DNA of 64,000 nt from Corynebacterium tuberculostearicum (GCF_030503735.1 NZ_CP073096.1:186001-250000), one strand, 5' to 3'; shown: positions 42,666 to 51,999, numbered from the stretch's first letter. Notes: generated by a model not told the origin, from the letters alone. A program made the numbers and translations.

Positions 42666-43002
42666 TTAAACCTCCTGTATAAGGGTCTGCACAGTTTGCC
42701 TACTAGGATACGCGCTCACAGATCCACAGTGGTTGTGAAGTCCGACTAAAAGGGACGTGCGGTACGTTACCTTTCTATAACCAGCATCTTTGCCGGGGTT
42801 GAAGGGGTGAAATAGGGTAACTTGCTAACTCTGTGGAGCCGGGCATCGCCGCGGTAGGGCCTGCAAAATGGGGGAATTGCGCGCCTTAGGCAGGTAAAAG
42901 GTGCCGGTGGGCGTTAAAATATTTCTATTAAGCCGCGTTTTACCCGCCTGGTGCGGGTGATTCGTGGATCCGACATTCACTGAACTAGGAAGGAAATGCA
43001 TA
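42666..43002. promoter_or_regulatory. Divergent aceE / DUF3052 promoter region
   Basis: This 337-bp spacer has no gene. TTAAAAT at 42914-42920 is a good -10 for the rightward gene, followed by an AT-rich stretch. AGGAAGGAAA just before 43003 is the ribosome-binding site. On the aceE side, no named operator (RamB, GlxR) is clear by eye. Confidence 0.5.
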
Positions 43003-43401
43003 GTGGCTGACGCTGCAGTCAAGCTCGGAATCAAGGAAGGGCAAATCGCCCTGGAGCTTGGTTGGGACGAGGATTGCGATACCGCAATCTCTGAATCGAT
43101 CGAGGCCGTGCTCGGCGATGATTTCTTGGAAGAGGAAAACGACGAGCTGTGCGATGTAGTCCTTCTTTGGTGGCGCGAAGAAGACGGTGACCTAGTGGAT
43201 GGATTGGTGGACGCAAGCCGCCCACTGGCCGATAACGGCGCAGTCTGGCTGCTTACCCCAGGTGCCGGCAAGCCGGGAACCGTAGAACCCGGGCTCATCT
43301 CTGAGTCCGCTCAGCTAGCCGGTCTGGTGCAGACCAAGGCGGAGCGACTAGGCGAGTGGCAAGGCTCTTGCTTGGTGCAGCGCGGCTACACCAAGAAGTA
43401 G
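43003..43401 (+). CDS. DUF3052-family protein
   Basis: The product is 132 residues. KLGIKEGQIALELGWDEDCD at the start, DELCDVVLLWWREEDGDLVD in the middle and LLTPGAGKPGTVEPG are characteristic of the actinobacterial DUF3052 family, a small acidic cytoplasmic protein of unknown role. The GTG start at 43003 is set by AGGAAGGAAA. Proximity to aceE is conserved in mycobacteria as well, which suggests a link to central metabolism, but nothing firmer can be said. Confidence 0.88.
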   Translation: MADAAVKLGIKEGQIALELGWDEDCDTAISESIEAVLGDDFLEEENDELCDVVLLWWREEDGDLVDGLVDASRPLADNGAVWLLTPGAGKPGTVEPGLISESAQLAGLVQTKAERLGEWQGSCLVQRGYTKK

Positions 43402-43469
43402 GGCATTACCTGCCGATTTGTGTTGCTTTAGTAACCTGCGCTACTGTTTCTAACAGCGCAAGAGCGCAT

Positions 43470-43542
43470 GCGGCTTTAGCTCAGCTGGAAGAGCAATTGG
43501 TTTACACCCAATAGGTCGGGGGTTCGATCCCCTCAGGCCGCA
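43470..43542 (+). tRNA. tRNA-Val (TAC)
   Basis: The 73-nt cloverleaf has acceptor GCGGCTT/AGGCCGC, D-arm AGCTCAGCTGGAAGAGCA, anticodon stem ATTGG/CCAAT around TTTACAC (anticodon TAC), and T-arm GGGGGTTCGATCCCCT. CCA is not encoded. Confidence 0.95.
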
Positions 43543-43550
43543 CAAGGCGA

Positions 43551-43589
43551 ACCGCCTCTCGGATGGATTTCTGGAAGGCGGTCCTTTTC
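43551..43589 (+). terminator. Intrinsic terminator after tRNA-Val
   Basis: ACCGCCT (43551-43557) pairs with AGGCGGT (43576-43582), followed by CCTTTT. Confidence 0.75.
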
Positions 43590-43789
43590 GCATGCGGGGG
43601 TAGGAGCTAGCCCGCGTGGGGCTCAAGGGGGTTAAGGCTTAGGGCGCTTGTGGGCCAATTTTCGGCCAAGTTTGTGCATGGAAGTTGGGGAAGAAGCCTC
43701 ATAAGCGTGGCTGCTTCTTAGGCTTCGACCAAGTACCTAGGCCCTTCGCCCAAGCAGTCAGCCGCAGGCCAAGGCTGCGCGATGCCGGC

Positions 43790-44794
43790 TTAGTAGCGCT
43801 CGCGGCGGCGCTTGTTTAGCTTGGCGTAGTGATTCGGCTTCGAGTCGCCGTAGCGGGAGCGATTGCGTCGGCTGGCGGCGTGCGAGGAGGATGCGGCGGG
43901 AACGGACGAGGAATCGTCGTGCGCGGCTGCATGCTCGCTGGGGGCGGAGTCGGTGCCGGCCGTTGGCTCTGCGGAGGTGTGGTCCGCAGCAGGGGTCTCA
44001 GCAGTGGCGGGATCGGATGGGGCAGAGGCATCGGCGTCGAGGGCAGCGAGTGCCTCTTCCTCCTCGCGCAGGCGGCGGCGCTCCCGGATTTCGGACCACA
44101 CGAAGTAACCCAAGCCCAGCGGGGCCATGATGCCAAAGGCAATCCACTGGTAGCCGTAGGAGAGGTGGTTGCCGCGATCGAGCTGCGGGATGGGCATGGG
44201 GTTGAGCACGCCGGGCTGATCGGCGGAGAGTTGGATGTAGTCGTGGGCCAAGGGGGCGTCGATAAGCGAGGAAATCTGTTCCGTATGGATGGAGTAGACC
44301 TGCTGGTAGCCCTCCTGCTTAATGGGGGCGGTCTGGTGCTGGGCTTCATCGGCGCGGATCATGCCGGTCAAGGTGGTCTCGCCAGAAGGCGCGTCAGGAA
44401 TATCCGGCACGGCGTTGCCCTCACCGGCCTTCACCCAGCCGCGGTTGACCAAGATGGTTAAGCCGGAATCGGTACGGAAAGGCACCAAGGATTGGTAGGA
44501 CGGTCCAGACTCGGCCGGGCGCAGGCGCAGCAGCACCTCATCCTGCGGCAGGTAGTGGCCGTGCAGGGTGGCGCGGGACCACTCATCGTTCTTGATAGCG
44601 CCATTGTCATCCACGAGGTCTTCTACTGGCTGGGGGTCAGCCTCATAGGCGTGGGTGATGAGCTCGTTGCGTTCCACAATGTCATCGTCCTTGCCCAGCT
44701 GCCACGGGGCGAGGACGGTAAAAGCAAGGTAGGAAAATGCCACGACGAATAGCAGCAGTAGAACCCAACCCGGCTTAAGGAACGTCTTTAGCAT
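43790..44794 (-). CDS. SURF1-family cytochrome oxidase assembly protein
   Basis: The product is 334 residues. There is one membrane helix at ~8-28 (PGWVLLLLFVVAFSYLAFTV) and one at ~220-240 (YQWIAFGIMAPLGLGYFVW), with an extracytoplasmic domain between them containing WSRATLHGHYLP and ILVNRGWVKAGE, typical SURF1 blocks. A ~90-residue Ala/Ser/Pro-rich tail ending in basic residues follows. SURF1 helps insert heme a into the aa3 oxidase. It is 10 bp downstream of the phosphatase gene on the same strand. ATG 44794 matches the start of the first helix. Confidence 0.9.
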   Translation of the reverse strand: MLKTFLKPGWVLLLLFVVAFSYLAFTVLAPWQLGKDDDIVERNELITHAYEADPQPVEDLVDDNGAIKNDEWSRATLHGHYLPQDEVLLRLRPAESGPSYQSLVPFRTDSGLTILVNRGWVKAGEGNAVPDIPDAPSGETTLTGMIRADEAQHQTAPIKQEGYQQVYSIHTEQISSLIDAPLAHDYIQLSADQPGVLNPMPIPQLDRGNHLSYGYQWIAFGIMAPLGLGYFVWSEIRERRRLREEEEALAALDADASAPSDPATAETPAADHTSAEPTAGTDSAPSEHAAAHDDSSSVPAASSSHAASRRNRSRYGDSKPNHYAKLNKRRRERY

Positions 44795-44804
44795 GGGGCC
44801 TAGT

Positions 44805-45296
44805 TTAGTCGCGGTTAGCGCGAATCCAATCCAGCAGGCCAGGCACGGCGGCCTCGATATTCTTACGCGTGGTCTCAAAATTCGCTGCGGAACCGTAATA
44901 CGGGTCTGCCACGTCCGCGTCTTCCGGGGAATTGGGGTCAAAGCTGCGCATCAGGCGGATTTTGTTCGGATCGACGCCGTGCTCAAGGAGGGCCTCGCGG
45001 TGGCCTTTGTCCATAGCGATGAAGAGATCGGCCTCCATGTGTTCGGCGCTCAGCTTGGCCGCGCGGTGGGAACCACCATCGTGGCCGCCGCGGCGCAGTT
45101 CGGCAACTGCGCGTTCGTCCGCGCCCTGGCCTACATGCCAGCCGCCGAGGCCGCAGGAATCTACGGTGGCGACGAGGTCTAGCATGTCCTTTTCCATTTC
45201 ATCGCGCACGATGATTTCTGCCATGGGGGAGCGGCAGATATTTCCGGTGCAAACAAAAACGAGGTAAAGGCCGGAGCGGGTATCGGTCTCGGTCAT
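44805..45296 (-). CDS. Low-molecular-weight protein-tyrosine phosphatase
   Basis: The product is 163 residues. LVFVCTGNICRSPMAEII (~12-29) is the P-loop CX5RS, with nucleophile Cys16 and Arg22; VADPYYGS near 130 supplies the general acid Asp in the DP[YW] motif. Length is typical. It dephosphorylates phosphotyrosine or small phosphates in the cytoplasm. It precedes SURF1 in a likely operon and is divergent from the Nif3-like gene. Confidence 0.94.
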   Translation of the reverse strand: MTETDTRSGLYLVFVCTGNICRSPMAEIIVRDEMEKDMLDLVATVDSCGLGGWHVGQGADERAVAELRRGGHDGGSHRAAKLSAEHMEADLFIAMDKGHREALLEHGVDPNKIRLMRSFDPNSPEDADVADPYYGSAANFETTRKNIEAAVPGLLDWIRANRD

Positions 45297-45391
45297 GCGG
45301 AAAACCCCTTCGCGCGAATAGTACTGTGGTGCGGAAGATAGGATATAGCAGTAGTAACTATTCCATGAAACGAGCATAAAGGAGCACCTCC

Positions 45392-46531
45392 ATGTCCGCT
45401 GTGAGCGTGGGCGATGTCCGCCGCGTACTCGATGAGGCCTACCCGCCGCACCTGGCGGAAAAGTGGGATGCCGTGGGGCTTATCTGCGGGGATCCGGCCG
45501 CGGAGGTAAAGCGGGTGGCTTTCGCTTTGGACTGCACCCAAGCGGTGGCCGAGCGCGCGGTGGAGCTCGGCGCGGACATGCTCGTGGTTCACCACCCGTT
45601 GCTGCTGCGCGGGGTGGAGTCCGTGGCGGCCGATACGCCCAAGGGCAAGGTAGTGCACACGTTGGTCAGCAATGGCGTTGCGCTTTTTGCGGCCCACACC
45701 AACGCGGATAAGGCGCGGCCGGGCGTCAACGACAAGCTCGCGGAGCTGGTAGGCATCAACCCCGGCCGGCCCATTGTGCCGGAGCCCCAGGGCGTGGATA
45801 AGTGGGGCGTGCACGTGCCGGTCGCCGCGGCCGAGGAGGTAAAGCAGGCGCTTTTCGACGCCGGCGCAGGCCACATCGGCTCCTACTCCCACTGCTCCTT
45901 CGATATCGCGGGCACGGGCCAATTCCAGCCTGAGGAGGGCGCTGACCCCACCGAGGGCAGGATTGGCGCGCTGCACCGTGGCGAGGAACTCCGCGTCGAG
46001 TTCGTCGCACCGTCTGCTCTTCGCTCCTCCTTGTTGAAGGCCGTGTACACCGCCCACCCTTATGAGGTGCCGGCCTATGACATCACGGAAACCGCCGGCC
46101 ACCAGGACCTGGACAAGACGCTCGGCCTGGGGCGTGTGGGAGAGCTGCCGCAGGAGATGACCCTGCGCGAGTTCACCCAGCAGGTGGCCAATGCCCTGCC
46201 GGAGACCGCCTGGGGCATCCGCGCAGCAGGGGATTCGGATCAGAAGGTGCGCACGGTGGCCGTCTCTTCCGGCGCGGGTGATTCTTTTCTCTCCGCGGCC
46301 GCGAAGCTGGGCGTGGACGTGTATGTTACCTCGGATCTGCGCCACCATCCGGTGGATGAGCACCTGCGCGCCGGCGGCCCCGCCGTCATCGATACCGCCC
46401 ACTGGGCCAGCGAATTTCCGTGGACGGCCCAAGCGCGCGATATCGTAGAGGATGCTTTAGAACTGGATACGGAAATTATTAGCCTGCGCACCGACCCGTG
46501 GACTATCTCTGCGCACCCAAAGGAGTCATAA
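45392..46531 (+). CDS. Nif3-like dinuclear metal-centre protein
   Basis: The product is 379 residues. AEKWDAVGLICGD (~23-35) and ADMLVVHHPLLLRG (~64-77), AAHTNADKA, and DTAHWASEF near 345 give the conserved Asp, His and Glu ligands for two metals of the NIF3/DUF34 family. An inserted CutA-like domain lies in the middle (~135-235), as in the longer bacterial members. It may hydrolyse cyclic nucleotide or folate-related compounds; the role is unsettled. It is followed without a gap by the zinc-ribbon gene. Confidence 0.93.
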   Translation: MSAVSVGDVRRVLDEAYPPHLAEKWDAVGLICGDPAAEVKRVAFALDCTQAVAERAVELGADMLVVHHPLLLRGVESVAADTPKGKVVHTLVSNGVALFAAHTNADKARPGVNDKLAELVGINPGRPIVPEPQGVDKWGVHVPVAAAEEVKQALFDAGAGHIGSYSHCSFDIAGTGQFQPEEGADPTEGRIGALHRGEELRVEFVAPSALRSSLLKAVYTAHPYEVPAYDITETAGHQDLDKTLGLGRVGELPQEMTLREFTQQVANALPETAWGIRAAGDSDQKVRTVAVSSGAGDSFLSAAAKLGVDVYVTSDLRHHPVDEHLRAGGPAVIDTAHWASEFPWTAQARDIVEDALELDTEIISLRTDPWTISAHPKES

Positions 46532-47248
46532 GTGAAACTATCGCAAGAACTACAGCCGGTACTGCTAGAGCTGGCCAACTTAGAGCGCTCGCAGGACCTC
46601 GGCGCCGAGAAGGAAATCCCGGAGCAAGCGGAGTATGAGAAGGCTAAGCAGGAGCACAAGCGTCTGCTGGATGCCTCCGGTTCTGCGCAGATGGCCGTCG
46701 ATGACATGGAGACTGAAATCCTGCGCATCCAGGCCGATGAGCGCAAGCTGCGCCAACGCGAACGCGATGACAAGCGCCAGCTCGGCGCCGCGCTAGACCC
46801 AGAAACTCGCAAGGATCTCGAGCACGACCTTTACGCCGCCAAGTCCCGCATCGCAGATCTCATGAGCGAGCTGCAGGAGGCGCATAACGAGGTGCACGCG
46901 CTGCGTTCCAATCTGGATGTCCACGGCGCGCGCGTTTCCGATTCCGAGCGCAAGCTGGAAAAGCTGCGCCGTGCGGCCGAGGCGGCTAAGGAAGCGGCCG
47001 CCAATCAAGAAGATCCGGCCGTGCGCATCGGCGAGCTGCGCGATCAACTGCCGGCCGGAGTGCTCAGCGAGTACGATACCCAGCGCGAGGAAAATGGCGT
47101 AGGCGCCGCCCAGTTCAAGGCAAACCGTGCTTGCGGCGGCTGCTTTATTGTCCTGCCACCGGCCGAGCAAAACGCCGTGCGCAACGCCCCGGCCGATGAG
47201 CTGCCGCAGTGCAGCGACTGCGGCTCCTACCTGGTACGTCTGGTCTAA
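46532..47248 (+). CDS. C4-type zinc-ribbon protein with long coiled coil
   Basis: The product is 238 residues. Residues ~1-165 are a charged coiled coil (for example RLLDASGSAQMAVDDMETEI, DLEHDLYAAKSRIADLMSEL). The C-terminus has CGGCF and CSDCG, four Cys that bind zinc. It is the counterpart of M. tuberculosis Rv2229c, next to RNase HI in both genomes. It probably binds nucleic acid or a protein; the role is uncertain. GTG start at 46532, following AAAGGAG; the stop overlaps the next start as TAATG. Confidence 0.9.
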   Translation: MKLSQELQPVLLELANLERSQDLGAEKEIPEQAEYEKAKQEHKRLLDASGSAQMAVDDMETEILRIQADERKLRQRERDDKRQLGAALDPETRKDLEHDLYAAKSRIADLMSELQEAHNEVHALRSNLDVHGARVSDSERKLEKLRRAAEAAKEAAANQEDPAVRIGELRDQLPAGVLSEYDTQREENGVGAAQFKANRACGGCFIVLPPAEQNAVRNAPADELPQCSDCGSYLVRLV

Positions 47249-48378
47249 TGAAGGTCATCATCTATGCCGATGGCGGCTCTCGCGGCAACCCCGGAGTAGC
47301 CGGTTCCGGCACCGTTATTTATGACGGCAGTGAGCAGCACATCCTGCGCGAAATTGTCTATGTGGTAGGTACCAAGTCCACCAATAACGTCGCTGAGTAC
47401 AACGGCCTGCTGCGCGGCCTTGAAGCCGCCACCGAGATGGGCGCTACCGAGGTGGAGTTCCACATGGATTCCAAGCTGGTTGTGGAACAGATTAACGGCC
47501 GCTGGAAGATCAAGCACCCTGATATGCAGAAGCTGGCCCTGCGCGCCCGCGAATACATCAACGGCTTTTCAACCTTTAGCCTGGACTGGGTGCCGCGCGC
47601 TAAAAACAAGGTGGCAGACGCCCTGTCCAATGACGCCATGGATGCCGCGGCCGCCGGCCATCCAGAAGGCATCGTTGCCGGTGAAGAAGGCGCCGAGCCA
47701 GCACCGGCCGGGGAGCAGGACACCACCGCGCCGCACCCCACCGACTGGCTCGGGGACCGCGGGCCGACCACCCGCTTAATCCTGCTTCGCCACGGACAGA
47801 CGGAGATGTCGGCCGCCAAGCAGTACTCCGGGCGCGCCAATCCGGGCCTTACGGCGCTCGGGCAAAAGCAAGCGCTCGCCGCTGCGCAAGCGCTGGCCGG
47901 CACCGACTTTGATGCCATCGTCTGCTCGCCCCTGCGTCGCTGCCGGGAAACTGCAGCGGCCGTGGCCAATGGCCGCGATATCGAAGTAGAAACCGTCGAA
48001 GGTCTCATGGAGGTGGACTTCGGTGCCTGGGAAGGCAAAACAGCGGCCGAGGCCCACCAGCGCGATCCGGAACTCCACGAGGAATGGCTGCATGATGCGA
48101 GCGTCGCTTGTCCGGGCGGCGAATCGCTGCAGGCAGTCAACCGCCGTGTGCGTACGACCCGCAAGGAACTCCAAGAGCGCTTTGCGGGCAAAACCGTGCT
48201 GGTGGTCAGCCACGTTAACCCGATTAAGTCCTTCATCCGCCAGGCACTCGATGCGGGCCCGGCCACCTTTGGGCACCTCTTCCTAGATTTGGCCGCCATT
48301 TCGCAGGTGGAATTCTGGGATGGCGGCTCTATGGTGCACGGATTTAACGATGTGGGTCACCTGGCGGGGCTGCGCTAG
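47248..48378 (+). CDS. Bifunctional RNase HI / phosphoglycerate-mutase-family phosphatase
   Basis: The product is 376 residues. Residues ~1-135 are RNase HI: IYADGGSRGNPG with Asp6, NNVAEYNGLLRGL with Glu, MDSKLVVEQI with Asp, and VPRAKNKVADALSNDA. After an Ala/Glu-rich linker, residues ~180-376 form a histidine-phosphatase domain with LILLRHGQTE (catalytic His), SPLRRCRETA, and VVSHVNPIKSF (second His). It matches the actinobacterial RNase HI-CobC fusion (Rv2228c type), able to degrade RNA-DNA hybrids and dephosphorylate a cobamide precursor. It is coupled by TAATG overlap to the zinc-ribbon gene. Confidence 0.95.
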   Translation: MKVIIYADGGSRGNPGVAGSGTVIYDGSEQHILREIVYVVGTKSTNNVAEYNGLLRGLEAATEMGATEVEFHMDSKLVVEQINGRWKIKHPDMQKLALRAREYINGFSTFSLDWVPRAKNKVADALSNDAMDAAAAGHPEGIVAGEEGAEPAPAGEQDTTAPHPTDWLGDRGPTTRLILLRHGQTEMSAAKQYSGRANPGLTALGQKQALAAAQALAGTDFDAIVCSPLRRCRETAAAVANGRDIEVETVEGLMEVDFGAWEGKTAAEAHQRDPELHEEWLHDASVACPGGESLQAVNRRVRTTRKELQERFAGKTVLVVSHVNPIKSFIRQALDAGPATFGHLFLDLAAISQVEFWDGGSMVHGFNDVGHLAGLR

Positions 48379-48393
48379 AATAAGGAACGCGAA

Positions 48394-48839
48394 TGAGCCG
48401 GCCGGGTGATCGCGTCGCTTCATACGGGTAGCCAAGTGCTGCCGCGTGGGCGCCGAGGAAAGTCCGGACTCCACAGAGCACGGTGGTTGCTAACGGCAAC
48501 CCGGGGTAACCCGCGGGCAAGTGCAACAGAAAGTAGACCGCCTTGTGCCTCCACTTGCGCTTCGGCCAAGTTGGGGACATAAGGTAAGGGTGAAACGGTG
48601 CGTTAAGAGCGCACCAGCACCGTCAGTGATGGCGGTGGCTGGGTAAACCCCACCGGGAGCAAGGCATCACGGCCCCGCCACGTTGCGGGGCCCGATCAGG
48701 CGTTTTAAGGCTGCTCGCTCGAGCCTGAAGGTAGCTGCTGGAACCAACTGGCAACGGTTGGTCTAGATGGATGTTCACCGCGCGGTGCTCCTTTGTGAGG
48801 GCCGCGGTTAGACAGAATCCGGCTTATAGGCCGGCTCAT
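48394..48839 (+). ncRNA. rnpB: RNase P RNA (class A)
   Basis: This ~446-nt RNA begins and ends with complementary GAGCCGGCC/GGCCGGCTC (helix P1). The core GAGGAAAGTCCGGACTCCAC (CR-I), ACAGAAAGTAGACCG, GGTAAGGGTGAAACGGTGC, and the 3' AGACAGAATCCGGCTTA (CR-V) are the universally conserved segments. It is the catalytic part of RNase P, which matures tRNA 5' ends. It lies between RNase HI and an RNB-domain nuclease. Confidence 0.97.
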
Positions 48840-48867
48840 TCGCCCTAATACGTTTATGGTGGTGGGC

Positions 48868-50262
48868 ATGAAGCTCTACGCCGCCCCGCTTGATTTCCGC
48901 GCGATTGCCACAGAATTTTCGGTAGCCACCGATTTCCCAGCCGAGGTCACCGCCCAGGCCGCCCGCGCGCAGGACCGGTATGCCGCATCGCGCCGCGACG
49001 CCCGCGATATCCCCTTCGTCACCCTGGACCCTGCCGGTTCCATGGACTTGGATCAGGCGGTCTACATCGAGGAGCGCGAGGCCGGCTACCGCGTCTTTTA
49101 CGCCATCGCGGACGTTGCTGCTTTCATTGAGCCCGGCAGCGAGCTAGAGCGCGAATCCTTCCGCCGCGGCCAGACCATTTATCTTCCCGATGAGCCCGCG
49201 CGCCTTCATCCGCCAGAGCTTTCCGAGGGCCGAGCCTCGCTACTGCCTGGCACCGACAAGCCGGCCGTGTTGTGGACCTTTGACCTAGACGGCAACGGAG
49301 AGGTGGAGTCCTTCCACGTCGAGCGCGCGCTCATTTACTCCCAGGTCCGCCTGGATTACGAAGGCGCCCACGCGGACCTGGCGGCCGGCAGGCTCCATCC
49401 GTCCATTGCGTCGTTGCCGGAAGTCGGCCGGCTGCGCCAAGAATCCTCCATGCGCCGCGAGGCCATATCCTTGCGCCTTCCCTCCCAGCGCGTGGTGGAA
49501 AATGACGATGGCACCTTTGAGCTCATTATCGAGCCGCGCTATGAGGTCATGGACTATAATTCGGAGATTTCGCTGCTCGCCGGTATGTGCGCCGGACGCC
49601 TCATGCAGGAAGCCGGCGTGGGCTTCTTGCGCACCCTGCCTGCTGCCGAGCCAGAGCACGAGTGCCAATTCCGCGCCGAGGCGCAAGCGCTAGGCTTCGC
49701 GCTTGGAGACGCCCCCATTCCCCAATTCCTCCTTACCGTCGACGCCGCTTCCCCGCGCGGCATGGCCGTCATGCGCGAGGCCCAGAGCCTGCTGAGGGGC
49801 GCCGACTATGCCTGGTTAGGCGAGCAGGAGGCGCAGGTCCACGCCGGCATCGGCGGATACTATGCGCATGTGACCGCGCCGCTGCGGCGCCTTTGCGATA
49901 GGTTCGCCACCGAGGTCTGCCTAGCCCTGTGCGGCGGCTACGAGGTTCCCGAGTGGGTGCGCGCGAGCGCCACGGAGGTCATCGGTGCGATGCGTTCGAC
50001 CTCGCAGCTCGCCTCCCAGGTGGATAAGGCCTGCTTGAACCTGACTGAGGCCACCGTGTTGCGCCCTTGGCTCGGGACTAATTTTCCGGCCACCGTGGTC
50101 CGCGGGGACCCGAAGCGGGACAAAGCGCGGATTTTTGTTCCGGAGCCACCCGTCTTCGCCCACAGCGTGGGCTCTCCAGAAACCGGCAGCGAAACCACCG
50201 TTTCGCTGGTGACGGCGGATACCGATACGCGCGAGGTGCTTTTTGCCTGGCCGGCCGACTAG
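48868..50262 (+). CDS. RNB-domain (RNase II/R-like) ribonuclease
   Basis: The product is 464 residues. PFVTLDPAGSMDLDQAVYIE (~47-66) is the RNB catalytic core with the Asp cluster, YRVFYAIADVAAFI follows, QTIYLPDEPARLHPPELSEG (~102-121) and EISLLAGMCAGRLM are later blocks. RLCDRFATEVCLAL ends the domain. There is no full set of cold-shock or S1 domains, so it is a short actinobacterial form. It degrades RNA 3' to 5'. ATG 48868 fits the start of the conserved region. Confidence 0.92.
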   Translation: MKLYAAPLDFRAIATEFSVATDFPAEVTAQAARAQDRYAASRRDARDIPFVTLDPAGSMDLDQAVYIEEREAGYRVFYAIADVAAFIEPGSELERESFRRGQTIYLPDEPARLHPPELSEGRASLLPGTDKPAVLWTFDLDGNGEVESFHVERALIYSQVRLDYEGAHADLAAGRLHPSIASLPEVGRLRQESSMRREAISLRLPSQRVVENDDGTFELIIEPRYEVMDYNSEISLLAGMCAGRLMQEAGVGFLRTLPAAEPEHECQFRAEAQALGFALGDAPIPQFLLTVDAASPRGMAVMREAQSLLRGADYAWLGEQEAQVHAGIGGYYAHVTAPLRRLCDRFATEVCLALCGGYEVPEWVRASATEVIGAMRSTSQLASQVDKACLNLTEATVLRPWLGTNFPATVVRGDPKRDKARIFVPEPPVFAHSVGSPETGSETTVSLVTADTDTREVLFAWPAD

Positions 50263-50274
50263 CCGGTGTGGTTG

Positions 50275-51603
50275 CTAACTTTCGCCGCGTGCGGCCTCGC
50301 CAGGCTGCAGCTCAACTACGAGGAGGCCGTCTTCAGCCAAGTCGGCCGCGAAATTATGCGCGCTCTTCGCCGGAACATAGGCGATGACCGCGTTCGAGGT
50401 GCCCGCATGCGCCGAGCGCCCAGCGACGGCACCGCGCACGGTGACCAGCTCGGCGAGCTTCTCCGCCGAATCTAGGCCATAAATATTGGCCAAGGAGGAT
50501 TGTGACTGCAACAAGATAGGGAAGAGCTCCGCGCCGCGGTGCGAGCGCAGGCAGCGCGCAAACCTTTCTACCCGCTGGGTTTCTTCCACATAAAAGGCCA
50601 TCCACTCGGTGGCGGCGCTGATACTCGGGCGGCCTTCTTCGCCATAGACCTTGTGGACGGCTTCGAGCCAATCGAGGACGCGCTGTTGGGCATCGGGAAG
50701 CAAGCGCAGCGAATCGGTGCCAAAGGAATGGCAGGCATCATCAATAAAGCGCTGACGCTGGCGAATATCGGCAATGGCCGCTTCCTCCTGTGCGGAGAAA
50801 TCCTCCGGCACCGCCACCGCGAAGGCGGCGATCTCGCGGCCCACCACGTGCGGGGCGTGGGTGACAGAGCCATCGGCGTAGTCAATGATGCATACGCCTT
50901 CACCCGTGCTGCGCAGCGCAGCGCTGTGGCGCGCGCGCAAGGCTGGCCGCGCGGCAAAAGTGTTGACGGCCTGGGTGCACACATCCGCTACGCGGGCCCT
51001 AAGCGGTGCGTCCAAGTCCGCATCTGCTCCCATGAGTGCAAGGGCTACCGCAACGTCCGCAGCGGCATCCGCGCCCAAGCCCGCGCCCTTTGGAATATCG
51101 GAGGCGATGGTGATATCCGCACCGGCCGTCTCGCGCGAGAGCAATTGGCGGTTAATCATCGTATGGACAATGCCGCCTACGCGGGCAGCCAACCCGCCCT
51201 CCGGCGCCGGCGGAATAACCGGCTGACCTTCGGCATCCGTGGAGGGCTGTTGTGCCGCTGCCAGATCCGCCAGCGCCTGCAGGCTGATCGAATCATGAGC
51301 GGGCTCACCCTGCGCCGGATGGAAATGCACAGCCACCACGCCATCTGTTCGCGGGCTGACCGCGGCTGCTGCGCGCAGTTTTCCTACACACATCGCGACA
51401 ATGCCACCGAAGTGATCAATGTGTTCACCAATAAGTGACCACGTGGCCGGCGCGCTTGCGGTATGTGTGGGCGTACTCCCCGTTACCTCGGTGTGCGCCT
51501 GGGCTGCGCGCTTGGCGGTAGGCTCTGCTGGGGTTGACCACAGTGGCATGGGTGCTAAAGCTCCTTTTCCAGGTTCTAGGACCAGTTGTTTCCGTTGCTT
51601 CAT
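50275..51603 (-). CDS. Galactokinase-like GHMP kinase
   Basis: The product is 442 residues. WSLIGEHIDHFGGIVAM (~56-72) is the galactose-binding block (GEHTDYN in classic enzymes, altered here), KGAGLGADAAADVAVALAL (~170-188) is the ATP-binding GHMP motif (normally GLSSSA; here GLGADAA), and VTVRGAVAGRSAHAGTSNAVIAYV near the end corresponds to the third motif. Both substitutions lie in key positions, so the enzyme may phosphorylate another sugar or be inactive. GGGAG precedes ATG 51603. No other galactose genes are adjacent. Confidence 0.85.
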   Translation of the reverse strand: MKQRKQLVLEPGKGALAPMPLWSTPAEPTAKRAAQAHTEVTGSTPTHTASAPATWSLIGEHIDHFGGIVAMCVGKLRAAAAVSPRTDGVVAVHFHPAQGEPAHDSISLQALADLAAAQQPSTDAEGQPVIPPAPEGGLAARVGGIVHTMINRQLLSRETAGADITIASDIPKGAGLGADAAADVAVALALMGADADLDAPLRARVADVCTQAVNTFAARPALRARHSAALRSTGEGVCIIDYADGSVTHAPHVVGREIAAFAVAVPEDFSAQEEAAIADIRQRQRFIDDACHSFGTDSLRLLPDAQQRVLDWLEAVHKVYGEEGRPSISAATEWMAFYVEETQRVERFARCLRSHRGAELFPILLQSQSSLANIYGLDSAEKLAELVTVRGAVAGRSAHAGTSNAVIAYVPAKSAHNFAADLAEDGLLVVELQPGEAARGES

Positions 51604-51810
51604 GCGCACTCCCGGTGCGCATAAAGCAACGAATACCCGCCACCATTGAGCGCAGCGGCGGGGAATACGACTTGGATTCGTATAAAAGAAATGTGCTGAC
51701 CCACATTCTAGCGGGCATTGCTAAGACAGCGTGGGTAGTGTGGGCACAAACCATACCAGCGGCAGCGTATGACCGGTGCCGCTGGAACAATAACTGAGAG
51801 GATAGTTTTT

Positions 51811-51999
51811 ATGAGCGATGCAGACCAGAAATGGTTCTTTGATCCAGCCACCAAGGAAGTCAGCCAAGGCAAGACCTCTGGCTGGGAAAATCGAATGGGC
51901 CCGTATGACACTCGCGAAGAAGCAGAAAACGCCATCGAAATCGCACAGGCCCGCAACGATGCTGCAGATGCCGCAGATGAGGAAGATGACTGGAAGTAG
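51811..51999 (+). CDS. Small SPOR-domain-like acidic protein
   Basis: The product is 62 residues. KWFFDPATKEVSQGKTSGWE and GPYDTREEAENAI match the short conserved actinobacterial protein often annotated as SPOR-domain-containing, with aromatic and Gly positions in place. The C-terminal part is very acidic (DAADEEDDWK). GAGAGGA lies 8-9 bases before ATG 51811. Cytoplasmic; role unknown. Confidence 0.85.
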   Translation: MSDADQKWFFDPATKEVSQGKTSGWENRMGPYDTREEAENAIEIAQARNDAADAADEEDDWK

